Shown here piece after piece: positions 46,108 through 55,415 of a stretch of DNA of 64,000 bases; position 1 is the first letter of the stretch; every line of letters begins with the position of its first letter. A model generated the notes under the pieces. The model was not told where the DNA came from and searched no databases. It saw nothing but the letters and a program-made list of their open reading frames with translations. Origin of the DNA: Pseudomonas mucoides (GTDB taxonomy: Bacteria > Pseudomonadota > Gammaproteobacteria > Pseudomonadales > Pseudomonadaceae); assembly GCF_015461845.1 (NCBI RefSeq), contig NZ_JACOPW010000009.1:213481-277480 (forward strand), read 5' to 3'. Made by a program: the position numbers and the translations under genes.

Positions 46108-47142
46108 CTATTTGACCTCGACCACAGTGCCCTGCAACCGCTGCAAGGCTTCGTTCACGGCTTGCGGCATCAGCTGGCGCAAGCAGTTGTAATGACCGAA
46201 ACGGCACGTGCGATCGAAGCACGGACTGCATTCGATGCCCAGGCGTACCACTTCGACATGCTCGGCCAGCGGCGGGGTAAAGCCCGGCGATGTCGAGCCA
46301 TAGACGGCCACCAGCGGGCGGTTCAACGCGGCGGCGACGTGCATCAGGCCGGAGTCGTTGGACACCACCGCGTCAGCGCAGGACATCAGGTCGATGGCTT
46401 CCGCCAGCGAGGTGCCACCGCTGAGGTTGACCGACTCTTCACGCAGGCCGGGAATCAGCCGCGCACGGATGTCTTCGCCCACCGCGTGATCGTTTTTCGA
46501 ACCGAACAGCCAGACTTGCCAGCCTTCGCGAATCTTCGCTTCGGCGACCTTGGCGTAATGCTCGGATGGCCAGCGCTTGGCCTCGCCGAACTCGGCGCCG
46601 GGGCACAGGACCAGCACCGGACGGTCGAGGGTCAGGTCGAATTTGGCCAGCGTCGCTTCGCGGGTGACCGGGTCGATCTGCAAGCTCGGGCGAGGATAAG
46701 GGGTCGGCAGTTCGGCGCCGGGCTCAAACGCCAGGGCCATGAAGCGCTCGATCATCAACGGATAACGTTCTTTATCCAGCGTGCGCACGTCATTGAGCAG
46801 GCCGTAGCGGAACTCGCCACGCCAGCCAGTGCGTTTGGGGATGCCGGCGAAGAACGGCACCAGCGCCGACTTCAGCGAATTGGGCAGCAAAATCGCCTGG
46901 TCGTACTGGCCGGCCAGGGATTTTCCGATGCGCCGACGGGTCGCCAGCTCCAAGGCACCGTGGCCGAGCGGAAAGCTCAAGGCCTGCCGGACTTCGGGCA
47001 TGCGCTCCAGGATCGGCCGGCTCCACTCGGGGGCCAGGACGTCGATTTCGCATTGCGGGTGGCGTTGCTTGAGGCACTGAAACAGTGTCTGCGCCATCAC
47101 CATGTCACCGACCCAACTGGGCCCAACGATCAGAATTTTCAT
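46108..47142 (-). CDS. waaF: LPS heptosyltransferase II WaaF
   Basis: 344 residues from ATG 47142 (MKILIVGPSWVGDMVMAQTLF), GT-9 family, adds heptose II to heptose I. Conserved CPGAEFGEAKRWPSEHYA and SNDSGLMHVAAALNRPLVAVYGSTSP. The open frame runs 31 codons further but into an intergenic terminator. GGAAG is the only ribosome-binding site and it lies directly against the T run of a terminator-like hairpin (47152-47182). First gene of the core operon through to the two-domain kinase. Confidence 0.95.
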   Translation of the reverse strand: MKILIVGPSWVGDMVMAQTLFQCLKQRHPQCEIDVLAPEWSRPILERMPEVRQALSFPLGHGALELATRRRIGKSLAGQYDQAILLPNSLKSALVPFFAGIPKRTGWRGEFRYGLLNDVRTLDKERYPLMIERFMALAFEPGAELPTPYPRPSLQIDPVTREATLAKFDLTLDRPVLVLCPGAEFGEAKRWPSEHYAKVAEAKIREGWQVWLFGSKNDHAVGEDIRARLIPGLREESVNLSGGTSLAEAIDLMSCADAVVSNDSGLMHVAAALNRPLVAVYGSTSPGFTPPLAEHVEVVRLGIECSPCFDRTCRFGHYNCLRQLMPQAVNEALQRLQGTVVEVK

Positions 47143-47151
47143 GTGGCTTCC

Positions 47152-47182
47152 AAAAACGAACCGGGGAGGCCTACGCCTCCCC
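47152..47182 (-). terminator. Terminator-like hairpin abutting the waaF ribosome-binding site
   Basis: On the minus strand GGGGAGGC / GCCTCCCC with a 4-base loop, then CGGTTCG and five T, then GGAAGCCAC before waaF ATG. Shape of a rho-independent terminator but only about 10 bases upstream of the start codon; could end glnE messages or attenuate waaF. Confidence 0.7.
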
Positions 47183-47212
47183 GCCTCGAGAATTCTACAA
47201 AACACTGCAGAT

Positions 47213-47450
47213 CTACTGTGGGAGCAAGCCTGCACACGAGAGGGGCGTTACATCCAACATCAACGTCGCCTGAGACTCCGCAATCGCGGGCAAGCCCACT
47301 CCCACAGGGTTTTGCGCTCTGTCCTGCTTCTGCAATTCACCGCAGATCACTGTGGGAGCGGGCTTGCCCGCGATTGCGCAGTGACAGTCAGCATAAATGT
47401 TGTATGTGACGGCCCTCTCGCGAGCAAGCCCGCTCCCACATGGGGTATCC
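47213..47450. repeat. Cluster of REP units between glnE and waaF
   Basis: The 328-base gap holds at least four REP units of the same class in alternating orientation: CTGTGGGAGCAAGCCTGC, GCGGGCAAGCCCACTCCCAC, GTGGGAGCGGGCTTGCCCGC and GCGAGCAAGCCCGCTCCCAC. The middle two form a doublet (CAATCGCGGGCAAGCC ... GGGCTTGCCCGCGATTG). No gene is visible here. Confidence 0.85.
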
Positions 47451-47470
47451 AGCGTTACAACTATCCTGTT

Positions 47471-50410
47471 TCAGCTTAACCCCAGCTCGCGCCAGATCCG
47501 CACTACCTGCCGGCGTTCATCGACAAACTGATCGCCTGGTATCACCCCGGCGTCCTTCTGCAAGGCCTGCCGGTGAGCGGCGGAGCGGTAGGCTTTATAG
47601 GCCTCGCGCAACAAGTTGGCGTCTTCGACGGGCATCAGCCCTTCGTGCTCCAGCTCTTCCAGAATGCGGATGTTGTCGGTCCAGCGCAGCAATGGCGGGT
47701 GTGTTTCGGACCACGCCAGGGCCGCGTATTGCACCATAAATTCAATATCGACGATACCTCCGGCGTCCTGCTTGAGATCGAACGGCGCCGTGGCCTCGAA
47801 GGCATTTGCCCCGGTGCCGGCCGCGGTGCTCTTGCTGCCAAGGTTGTCGCGCATCTTGGCGCGCATCTCGCTGACCTCCTGACGCAAGGTCGACAGGTCC
47901 CGCGCCTTGCCCAATATCGCCGCGCGCACTTTCTCGAACGCCTGGCCGACATCCTGACTGCCCACTAGTACCCGCGCTCGCACCAACGCCTGATGCTCCC
48001 AGGTCCAGGCTTCATTTTCCTGATAGCGGGCAAACGCCCCCAGCGAACTGACCAACAACCCCGATGCACCGGACGGTCGCAGGCGCATGTCCACTTCATA
48101 CAGCTGGCCGGAGTTGGTCTGCGCCGTCAGCAAGTGAATGATCCGCTGCCCCAACCGAGTAAAAAATTGCGCGCCATCAATCGGTTTAGGCCCGTCGGTT
48201 TCTGCTTGCGGATCGCCGTCGTGGATAAACACCAGGTCAAGGTCCGAACCATGCCCCAATTCCAGTCCGCCGACTTTCCCATAACCGACAATGATGAAGC
48301 CGGGATCGCACAACGTGCCGTCGGTGCGCAGCGGCGTGCCGTACTTGGCCACAGTCTGGCGCCAGGCCAGGGCCAGCACTTGTTCCAGGATCGCTTCAGC
48401 GAGCCAGGTCAGGTAATCGCTGACTTTCATCAACGGCAGGCTGCCGGCAATTTCCGAGGCGGCGACGCGCAAGCGATGCGCCAGTTTGAAATGGCGCAGG
48501 GCTTCCATTTGCTGTTCGAGGTCGTCCTCGGGAATCCGCGTCAGGCGCTCGCGCAACTCGGCGGCCAGTTCCGGCGCCAGCGGCGGCTTGAATAGCCGGC
48601 CCTCGTTGAGCAATTCGTCGAGCAGCAGCGGGAAACGGGTGATCTGTTCAGCGATCCACGGGCTCGCAGCGCACAAGGTCAGCAAGCGGCGCAGCGCACC
48701 GGGGTTTTCGGTCAGCAACACCAGATACGCGGAGCGACGAGCCACGGCTTCCACCAGCGGCAGCACGCGCTCCAGCACCAGATCCGGATTGGCATGTTCA
48801 ACGGCCTGAGCCAGCAAACGGGGAATAAAGGCATCAAGGCGTTCTCGGCCCAAGCGCTGCATCGCTCGCAATTGCGGGCTGCTGCGCAAACCGGCCAAGG
48901 CTTTCAGGGCTTTGGTGGCGTCCTTGAAACCGCCCTCCTCCAACTGACGGCAGGCCGCCTCTTCGTCCTGAGCCTCTTCCCACAGCGGCAGCCATTCGCC
49001 GCCGACCACCACTTCGCTTTCAGTGCCCTCCTCTTCATCGGGATCGGCAATCACCTGAGCGAAGTGCCAGGCCACACGACCACGCCAATACATCAGTTGC
49101 TCGTGGAAAGCGTCCCAGTCGGCGAAGCCCAACATAAAGGCAATACGCGCCTGATCCTGCGCGCCGTCAGGCAGCATCTGGGTCTGGCGGTCGGCAATCG
49201 CCTGGATCGCGTGCTCGGTGTAACGCAGGAATTCGTAGCCTTCGCGCAACTCGCTGATCACCGCCGGTGGCAGATAACCCTGACCTTCCAGCGTGCTCAG
49301 TACTTTTAATAGAGGGCGTTGTTGCAGGCTCAGGTCGCGGCCGCCGTGGATCAGCTGAAACGCCTGGGCAATAAATTCGACTTCACGGATGCCGCCGGAA
49401 CCGAGCTTGATGTTGTCGGCCATGCCCTTGCGCCGCACTTCCTGCTGGATCAGCTGCTTCATGGTGCGCAGCGCTTCGATGGCCGAGAAATCCAGGTAAC
49501 GCCGGTAAACGAACGGGCGCAGCATCTCCTGCAATTGCGCGCCGGCCACTTGATCGCCGGCCACCACCCGCGATTTGATCATCGCGTAGCGTTCCCAGTC
49601 GCGGCCCTGATCCTGGTAATACTGCTCCAGCGCATTGAAGCTCAAGACCAATGCACCGGCCGAACCGTATGGCCGCAAGCGCATGTCGACGCGGAACACG
49701 AAGCCGTCGACGGTCATCGGGTCCAGCGCCTTGATCAGGCGCTGGCCAAGACGGATGAAGAATTCCTGGTTATCCAGCGAGCGTTTCACCCCGACGGTTT
49801 CGCCGCCCTCGGGGTAGGCGAAGATCAGGTCGATGTCCGACGACAGATTGAGCTCCACGGCGCCGAGCTTGCCCATGCCGAGGATGACCATCTGCTGCGG
49901 CTCGCCACTGCGGCGGCCAGTCGGCACGCCGAATTGCTGGCAATGACGCGAATATAACCACTGATAGGCTTGATCGATGCTCGCATCGGCCATGTCCGAG
50001 AGGTCGCGGCAGGTCTGGACCAGATCGGCCTGACGGGTCAGGTCGCGCCAGATGATTCGCACTTGATGACGGGTGCGCTGGCGACGCAGGACGCGGCCGA
50101 GCTCGTCTTCGGTTTGCGCTGCATTCACCGCCGCCGCAATCTGCGCGCACAGCTCGCCGGGCGCGAAGCTGCGGTCCAGTTCGCCGGACTGCACCAGAGC
50201 CAGCAACATCAAAGGGTCACGCACACTCTGTTCAATCACAAAGTCGCTGGCCGCCGCGACACGGGCGAATTGCGCCCAGCGTTCAGGTGTCCAGGTCGAC
50301 AGAGCATGGTCATCTTCAAGTGCCGCAACGGCGGCACGGAACGACTGCTCGGCACGGGTGACAAACGGCTGGAGAATGGCGGGCAGTTCGGCAAGCGCGG
50401 GAAGGCTCAT
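47471..50410 (-). CDS. glnE: Glutamine synthetase adenylyltransferase/adenylyl-removing enzyme GlnE
   Basis: Bifunctional regulator that adenylylates and deadenylylates glutamine synthetase in response to PII. 979 residues, full length. Two nucleotidyltransferase domains: the N-terminal (deadenylylating) with LSSDIDLIFAYPEGGE and DMRLRPYGSAG, the C-terminal (adenylylating) with LGHGSDLDLVFIHDGD and DMRLRPSGASG, separated by helical regulatory regions. Divergent from aceE with a 383-base gap that holds operator-like dyads. Confidence 0.96.
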   Translation of the reverse strand: MSLPALAELPAILQPFVTRAEQSFRAAVAALEDDHALSTWTPERWAQFARVAAASDFVIEQSVRDPLMLLALVQSGELDRSFAPGELCAQIAAAVNAAQTEDELGRVLRRQRTRHQVRIIWRDLTRQADLVQTCRDLSDMADASIDQAYQWLYSRHCQQFGVPTGRRSGEPQQMVILGMGKLGAVELNLSSDIDLIFAYPEGGETVGVKRSLDNQEFFIRLGQRLIKALDPMTVDGFVFRVDMRLRPYGSAGALVLSFNALEQYYQDQGRDWERYAMIKSRVVAGDQVAGAQLQEMLRPFVYRRYLDFSAIEALRTMKQLIQQEVRRKGMADNIKLGSGGIREVEFIAQAFQLIHGGRDLSLQQRPLLKVLSTLEGQGYLPPAVISELREGYEFLRYTEHAIQAIADRQTQMLPDGAQDQARIAFMLGFADWDAFHEQLMYWRGRVAWHFAQVIADPDEEEGTESEVVVGGEWLPLWEEAQDEEAACRQLEEGGFKDATKALKALAGLRSSPQLRAMQRLGRERLDAFIPRLLAQAVEHANPDLVLERVLPLVEAVARRSAYLVLLTENPGALRRLLTLCAASPWIAEQITRFPLLLDELLNEGRLFKPPLAPELAAELRERLTRIPEDDLEQQMEALRHFKLAHRLRVAASEIAGSLPLMKVSDYLTWLAEAILEQVLALAWRQTVAKYGTPLRTDGTLCDPGFIIVGYGKVGGLELGHGSDLDLVFIHDGDPQAETDGPKPIDGAQFFTRLGQRIIHLLTAQTNSGQLYEVDMRLRPSGASGLLVSSLGAFARYQENEAWTWEHQALVRARVLVGSQDVGQAFEKVRAAILGKARDLSTLRQEVSEMRAKMRDNLGSKSTAAGTGANAFEATAPFDLKQDAGGIVDIEFMVQYAALAWSETHPPLLRWTDNIRILEELEHEGLMPVEDANLLREAYKAYRSAAHRQALQKDAGVIPGDQFVDERRQVVRIWRELGLS

Positions 50411-50550
50411 GGTCTATCCTTGATCGGCGTAGAACGGGTTGCATGTAGTGAATTTTCATATTGCACTACGTGGAGGACTGTCGAACAAAAGTTAGAAATA
50501 GCTGAAAATTCTTTATTTTTGGCAGTGAACATCAAGCTTTCACCTTTTGT

Positions 50551-50569
50551 GGTTGGTAAAAGACCAACC
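50551..50569. promoter_or_regulatory. Operator-like dyad 1 upstream of aceE
   Basis: GGTTGGTAAAAGACCAACC: perfect 7-bp arms with a 5-base spacer, fitting the TTGGT-N5-ACCAA shape of PdhR/GntR-family operators. Lies 225 bases from aceE and 141 from glnE. No regulator gene is adjacent. Confidence 0.5.
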
Positions 50570-50617
50570 TTAACGATTATTCTCACAACGCAGCCGGAGG
50601 CCACAAGCCATTCATCT

Positions 50618-50630
50618 GTAGTTTTACTAC
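50618..50630. promoter_or_regulatory. Operator-like dyad 2 (GTAGTTTTACTAC)
   Basis: Arms GTAGT/ACTAC around TTT; matches the T-N-GT-N3-AC-N-A half-site pattern of FadR-type GntR regulators. It is repeated, inverted in its spacer, at 50670. Region is A+T-rich. Confidence 0.5.
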
Positions 50631-50669
50631 TCGTATATACATTCGAAAGGCTGAAATGCCCGAAGATTT

Positions 50670-50682
50670 GTAGTAAAACTAC
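50670..50682. promoter_or_regulatory. Operator-like dyad 3 (GTAGTAAAACTAC)
   Basis: Arms GTAGT/ACTAC around AAA, the reverse complement of dyad 2. Centres are 52 bases apart, close to five helical turns, which would put two bound dimers on one face of the DNA. Confidence 0.5.
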
Positions 50683-50793
50683 ACGCCGCCGGAACAACCT
50701 CTCGGCAATCCAAGAATTTATATCGTCTGCCCACAAGGCCAGTCGCAAACTCAGGCAACCGATTCTGGAAGCCTTTCCGCCCTGGAGCAAGCC

Positions 50794-53439
50794 ATGCAAG
50801 ACCTCGATCCCGTCGAAACCCAGGAATGGCTGGACGCCCTGGAATCGGTTCTCGACAAAGAAGGCGAAGACCGCGCTCACTATCTGATGACCCGTATGGG
50901 CGAATTGGCGACCCGCAGCGGTTCGCAACTGCCTTACGCCATCACCACGCCATACCGCAACACCATTCCCGTTACCCACGAAGCACGCATGCCTGGCGAC
51001 CTGTTCATGGAACGCCGCATTCGCTCGTTGGTACGCTGGAACGCGATGGCCATGGTGATGCGTACGAACCTGAAAGATTCTGACCTGGGCGGTCACATCT
51101 CCAGCTTCGCCTCCAGCGCCACCCTGTATGACATCGGCTTCAACTATTTCTTCCAGGCCCCGACCGACGAACACGGCGGCGACCTGATCTACTTCCAGGG
51201 CCACACCTCGCCAGGCGTTTACGCCCGTGCATTCATGGAAGGCCGCATCACCGAAGACCAGATGAACAACTTCCGCCAGGAAGTCGACGGTCACGGTTTG
51301 TCGTCCTACCCGCACCCTTGGCTGATGCCTGACTTCTGGCAGTTCCCGACCGTATCCATGGGGCTGGGCCCGATCCAGGCGATCTACCAGGCACGTTTCA
51401 TGAAGTACCTGGAAGCCCGTGGCTTCATCCCGGAAGGCAAGCAGAAGGTCTGGTGCTTCCTGGGCGACGGCGAGTGTGACGAGCCGGAATCCCTGGGCGC
51501 GATCTCGCTGGCTGGCCGCGAGAAGCTCGACAACCTGATCTTCGTCATTAACTGCAACCTGCAGCGCCTCGACGGCCCGGTTCGCGGCAACGGCAAGATC
51601 ATCCAGGAACTCGAAGGCGTTTTCCGCGGTGCTCAGTGGAACGTGACCAAAGTCATCTGGGGCCGTTTCTGGGACCCACTGCTGGCCAAGGACGTCGACG
51701 GTATCCTGCAACGTCGCATGGACGAAGTCATCGACGGCGAGTACCAGAACTACAAAGCCAAAGACGGCGCGTTCGTGCGTGAACACTTCTTCAACTCGCC
51801 AGAACTCAAGGCGATGGTTGCTGATCTGTCCGACGACGAGATCTGGAAACTCAACCGTGGCGGCCACGACCCGTACAAGGTCTATGCGGCGTACCACGAA
51901 GCGGTCAACCACAAAGAACAACCGACTGTCATCCTGGCCAAGACCATCAAGGGTTATGGCACCGGTGCCGGCGAAGCGAAGAACACCGCGCACAACACCA
52001 AGAAGGTTGATGTTGAAAGCCTGAAGCTGTTCCGCGATCGTTTCGACATCCCGGTCAAGGACGAAGAGCTGGAAAACCTGCCGTTCTTCAAGCCAGAGCC
52101 AAACAGCGCCGAAGCCCGCTACCTGAGCGAGCGCCGCACTGCACTGGGCGGTTTCGTACCACAGCGCCGCGCGCAGAGCTTCAGCGTGCCAACGCCGCCA
52201 CTCGATACCCTCAAGGCAATCCTTGATGGCTCGGGCGACCGTGAGATTTCCACCACCATGGCGTTCGTGCGGATCCTCGCGCAACTGGTCAAGGACAAGG
52301 AAATCGGCTCGCGCATCGTTCCGATCATCCCGGACGAAGCCCGTACCTTCGGTATGGAAGGCATGTTCCGTCAGTTGGGCATCTACTCCTCCGTCGGCCA
52401 GCTCTACGAGCCAGTCGATAAAGACCAGGTGATGTTCTACAAGGAAGACAAGAAGGGCCAGATCCTCGAAGAAGGCATCAACGAAGCAGGCGCCATGAGC
52501 TCCTTCATCGCTGCCGGTACTTCGTACTCCAGCCACAACCAGCCAATGCTGCCGTTCTACATCTTCTACTCGATGTTCGGCTTCCAGCGTATCGGCGACC
52601 TCGCCTGGGCCGCTGGCGACAGCCGTACCCGTGGCTTCCTGATCGGCGGCACCGCCGGCCGGACCACACTGAACGGCGAAGGCCTGCAACACGAAGATGG
52701 TCACAGCCACATCCTGGCCGGCACCATCCCGAACTGCCGCACCTTTGATCCAACCTACGGCTATGAGCTGGCGGTGATCATCCAGGACGGCATGAAGAAG
52801 ATGACCGAAGAGCAGCAGGACGTTTTCTACTACATCACCGTGATGAACGAGTCCTACCAGCAGCCAGCCATGCCGGCCGGTGTCGAGGAAGGCATCATCA
52901 AGGGCATGTACCTGCTCGAAGAAGACACCCGCGAAGCGGCACACCACGTTCAGCTGATGGGCTCCGGCACCATCCTGCGTGAAGTCCGTGAAGCGGCGAA
53001 GATTCTGCGTGAAGAGTTCAACGTCGGCGCTGACGTATGGAGCGTTACCAGCTTCAACGAACTGCGTCGCGATGGCCTGGCCGTCGAGCGCAGCAACCGC
53101 CTGCACCCGGGCCAGAAGCCTAAGCTGAGCTACGTCGAAGAGTGCCTGAACGGCCGTAAAGGTCCGGTCATCGCCTCTACCGACTACATGAAGTTGTTCG
53201 CTGAGCAAATTCGTCAGTGGGTCCCGTCCAAGGAATTCAAAGTCCTGGGCACCGACGGTTTCGGCCGCAGCGACAGCCGCAAGAAACTGCGTCATTTCTT
53301 CGAAGTCGACCGTCATTTCGTGGTGTTGGCAGCCCTGGAAGCATTGGCTGACCGTGGTGACATCGAACCTAAGGTTGTGGCTGAAGCCATCACCAAGTTC
53401 GGTATCAACCCGGAAAAACTCAACCCACTGGACTGCTGA
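50794..53439 (+). CDS. aceE: Pyruvate dehydrogenase E1 component AceE
   Basis: Thiamine-diphosphate-dependent decarboxylase of the pyruvate dehydrogenase complex, homodimeric type. 881 residues. ThDP/Mg motif FLGDGECDEPESLG ... FVINCNLQRLDG; other conserved blocks GHTSPGVYARAF and GFQRIGDLAWAAGDSRTRGF. GGAG stands 6 bases before ATG. First gene of aceE-aceF; the ~380-base A+T-rich upstream gap carries three dyads. Confidence 0.98.
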   Translation: MQDLDPVETQEWLDALESVLDKEGEDRAHYLMTRMGELATRSGSQLPYAITTPYRNTIPVTHEARMPGDLFMERRIRSLVRWNAMAMVMRTNLKDSDLGGHISSFASSATLYDIGFNYFFQAPTDEHGGDLIYFQGHTSPGVYARAFMEGRITEDQMNNFRQEVDGHGLSSYPHPWLMPDFWQFPTVSMGLGPIQAIYQARFMKYLEARGFIPEGKQKVWCFLGDGECDEPESLGAISLAGREKLDNLIFVINCNLQRLDGPVRGNGKIIQELEGVFRGAQWNVTKVIWGRFWDPLLAKDVDGILQRRMDEVIDGEYQNYKAKDGAFVREHFFNSPELKAMVADLSDDEIWKLNRGGHDPYKVYAAYHEAVNHKEQPTVILAKTIKGYGTGAGEAKNTAHNTKKVDVESLKLFRDRFDIPVKDEELENLPFFKPEPNSAEARYLSERRTALGGFVPQRRAQSFSVPTPPLDTLKAILDGSGDREISTTMAFVRILAQLVKDKEIGSRIVPIIPDEARTFGMEGMFRQLGIYSSVGQLYEPVDKDQVMFYKEDKKGQILEEGINEAGAMSSFIAAGTSYSSHNQPMLPFYIFYSMFGFQRIGDLAWAAGDSRTRGFLIGGTAGRTTLNGEGLQHEDGHSHILAGTIPNCRTFDPTYGYELAVIIQDGMKKMTEEQQDVFYYITVMNESYQQPAMPAGVEEGIIKGMYLLEEDTREAAHHVQLMGSGTILREVREAAKILREEFNVGADVWSVTSFNELRRDGLAVERSNRLHPGQKPKLSYVEECLNGRKGPVIASTDYMKLFAEQIRQWVPSKEFKVLGTDGFGRSDSRKKLRHFFEVDRHFVVLAALEALADRGDIEPKVVAEAITKFGINPEKLNPLDC

Positions 53440-53450
53440 GGAGAGATTCT

Positions 53451-55412
53451 GTGAGCGAACTCATTCGCGTACCTGACATCGGCAGCGGTGAAGGTGAAGT
53501 AATTGAACTGTTTGTGAAGGTCGGCGACCGTGTCGAAGCCGACCAGAGCATCCTGACGCTGGAATCGGACAAGGCGAGCATGGAAATTCCTGCGCCTAAA
53601 GCCGGCATCGTCAAAAGCATTAAAGTGAAGCTGGGCGATCGCCTGAAAGAAGGCGACGAACTGCTCGAGCTGGAAGTCGAAGGTGCCGCTGCTGCGGCCC
53701 CTGCGGCTGCCGCTGCGCCGGCTGCAAAAGCTGAAGCGAAACCGGCTGCTGCTCCTGCTGCCGCCGCCGCGCCAGCTGCTGCGCCGGCTACCGCTTCGAT
53801 TCAGAAAGTGCACGTGCCGGACATCGGTTCGGCGGGCAAGGCCCAGATCATCGAGATCCAGGTCAAGGTCGGCGACACCGTCGAGGCTGATCAATCCTTG
53901 ATCACCCTGGAATCCGACAAGGCGAGCATGGAAATCCCATCGCCCGCCGCTGGCGTGATCAAGGCCATCAGCGTCAAGCTCAACGACGAAGTCGGCACCG
54001 GCGACCTGATTCTGGATCTGGAAGTGGCAGGTGCTGCGGCCCCTGCTGCTGCTCCAGCTCAGGCTGCTGCACCTGCCGCCGCTGCTCCGGCACCTGCCGC
54101 TGCGGCCCCGGCTGCACCGGTTGCGGACAGCGTTCAGGACATTCACGTCCCGGACATCGGTTCGGCGGGCAAGGCCAAGATCATCGAAGTCCTGGTCAAG
54201 GCCGGCGACACCGTTGAAGCCGACCAGTCGCTGATCACCCTGGAATCCGACAAGGCGAGCATGGAAATCCCATCGCCTGCCGCTGGCGTGGTGGAAAGCG
54301 TTTCCATCAAGCTGGATGACGAAGTCGGTACCGGCGACCTGATCCTCAAGCTGAAAGTCAAAGGCGCTGCGCCTGCTGCTGCCCCGGCTCCGGCCGCCGC
54401 TGCTGCACCGAGTGCTCCGGCGCCAGCCGCTGCTGCACCTGCCGCCGCCGCACCGGCTGCCGCCCCGGTTGCTGCTCCAGCCAAGCCTGGCGCCAAAGTT
54501 CACGCCGGCCCGGCCGTGCGTCAACTGGCTCGCGAGTTCGGCGTCGAGCTGAACGCCGTCGGCGCCAGTGGCCCGCACGGTCGCATCCTCAAAGAAGACG
54601 TGCAGGTTTACGTCAAAGCGATGATGCAGAAGGCCAAGGAAGCACCGGCCGCTGCTGCCGGCGCAACCGGCGGCGCAGGCATCCCGCCAATTCCGGTCGT
54701 GGACTTCAGCCGCTTCGGTGAAACCGAAGAAGTGCCGATGACTCGCCTGATGCAAATCGGCGCGTCGAGCCTGCATCGCAGCTGGCTGAACATTCCGCAC
54801 GTGACTCAGTTCGATTCGGCTGATATCACCGAACTGGAAGCGTTCCGTATCGCTCAGAAAGCCGTTGCAGAGAAGGCCGGTGTCAAGCTGACCATCCTGC
54901 CGCTGCTGCTCAAGTCCTGCGCGCATTTGCTCAAGGAACTGCCGGACTTCAACAGTTCGCTGGCACCCAGCGGCAAAGCGATCATCCGCAAGAAGTACGT
55001 GAACATCGGCTTCGCCGTCGACACCCCTGAAGGCCTGCTGGTACCGGTCATCAAGAACGTCGACCAGAAGAGCCTGTTGCAACTGGCAGCCGAAGCCGCT
55101 GCGCTGGCCGCCAAAGCCCGCGACAAAAAGCTCACCGCTGACGACATGCAAGGCGCCTGCTTCACCATTTCCAGCCTCGGCCACATTGGCGGCACCGGCT
55201 TCACGCCGATCGTCAACGCGCCGGAAGTGGCGATCCTCGGTGTTTCCAAGGCAACCATCCAGCCAGTCTGGGACGGCAAAGCCTTCCAGCCGAAACTGAT
55301 GCTGCCACTGTCGCTGTCCTACGATCACCGCGTGATCAACGGCGCCGCTGCTGCACGCTTCACCCAGCGTCTGAGCAGCCTGCTGGCGGACATCCGCACC
55401 ATCCTGCTGTAA
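53451..55412 (+). CDS. aceF: Dihydrolipoyllysine acetyltransferase AceF (three lipoyl domains)
   Basis: E2 core of pyruvate dehydrogenase, starting with GTG at 53451, 653 residues. Three N-terminal lipoyl domains with lipoylated Lys41, Lys157 and Lys268 in LESDKASMEIP, joined by Ala/Pro-rich linkers, then the E1/E3-binding domain (VRQLAREFGVELNAVGASG, about 355-390) and the catalytic domain ending in LSYDHRVINGA (catalytic His626). Domains two and three are nearly identical in DNA. GAGGAGAG precedes the start, 11 bases after aceE. P. aeruginosa AceF, as I recall, has fewer lipoyl domains. Confidence 0.97.
   Translation: MSELIRVPDIGSGEGEVIELFVKVGDRVEADQSILTLESDKASMEIPAPKAGIVKSIKVKLGDRLKEGDELLELEVEGAAAAAPAAAAAPAAKAEAKPAAAPAAAAAPAAAPATASIQKVHVPDIGSAGKAQIIEIQVKVGDTVEADQSLITLESDKASMEIPSPAAGVIKAISVKLNDEVGTGDLILDLEVAGAAAPAAAPAQAAAPAAAAPAPAAAAPAAPVADSVQDIHVPDIGSAGKAKIIEVLVKAGDTVEADQSLITLESDKASMEIPSPAAGVVESVSIKLDDEVGTGDLILKLKVKGAAPAAAPAPAAAAAPSAPAPAAAAPAAAAPAAAPVAAPAKPGAKVHAGPAVRQLAREFGVELNAVGASGPHGRILKEDVQVYVKAMMQKAKEAPAAAAGATGGAGIPPIPVVDFSRFGETEEVPMTRLMQIGASSLHRSWLNIPHVTQFDSADITELEAFRIAQKAVAEKAGVKLTILPLLLKSCAHLLKELPDFNSSLAPSGKAIIRKKYVNIGFAVDTPEGLLVPVIKNVDQKSLLQLAAEAAALAAKARDKKLTADDMQGACFTISSLGHIGGTGFTPIVNAPEVAILGVSKATIQPVWDGKAFQPKLMLPLSLSYDHRVINGAAAARFTQRLSSLLADIRTILL
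53815..53960 (+). repeat. Internal duplication, lipoyl domain 2 of aceF
   Basis: Almost the same DNA as 54145-54290, with long identical tracts such as GACATCGGTTCGGCGGGCAA and ACCCTGGAATCCGACAAGGC. Lipoyl domain 1 is more diverged, so copies 2 and 3 are the recent or homogenised pair. Confidence 0.85.
54145..54290 (+). repeat. Internal duplication, lipoyl domain 3 of aceF
   Basis: Second copy of the repeat at 53815-53960, 330 bases downstream and in frame. Confidence 0.85.
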
Positions 55413-55415
55413 CAC

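Noticed and set aside
47213..47450. Possible CRISPR-like array of short repeats
   Set aside because: Units are inverted REP palindromes with irregular spacing and no unique spacers or cas genes.
50407..53316. 969-codon open frame on the minus strand
   Set aside because: Exactly antisense to aceE, with biased composition (Val/Asp/Phe-rich) and no recognisable domain; a shadow of the high-G+C codon pattern.
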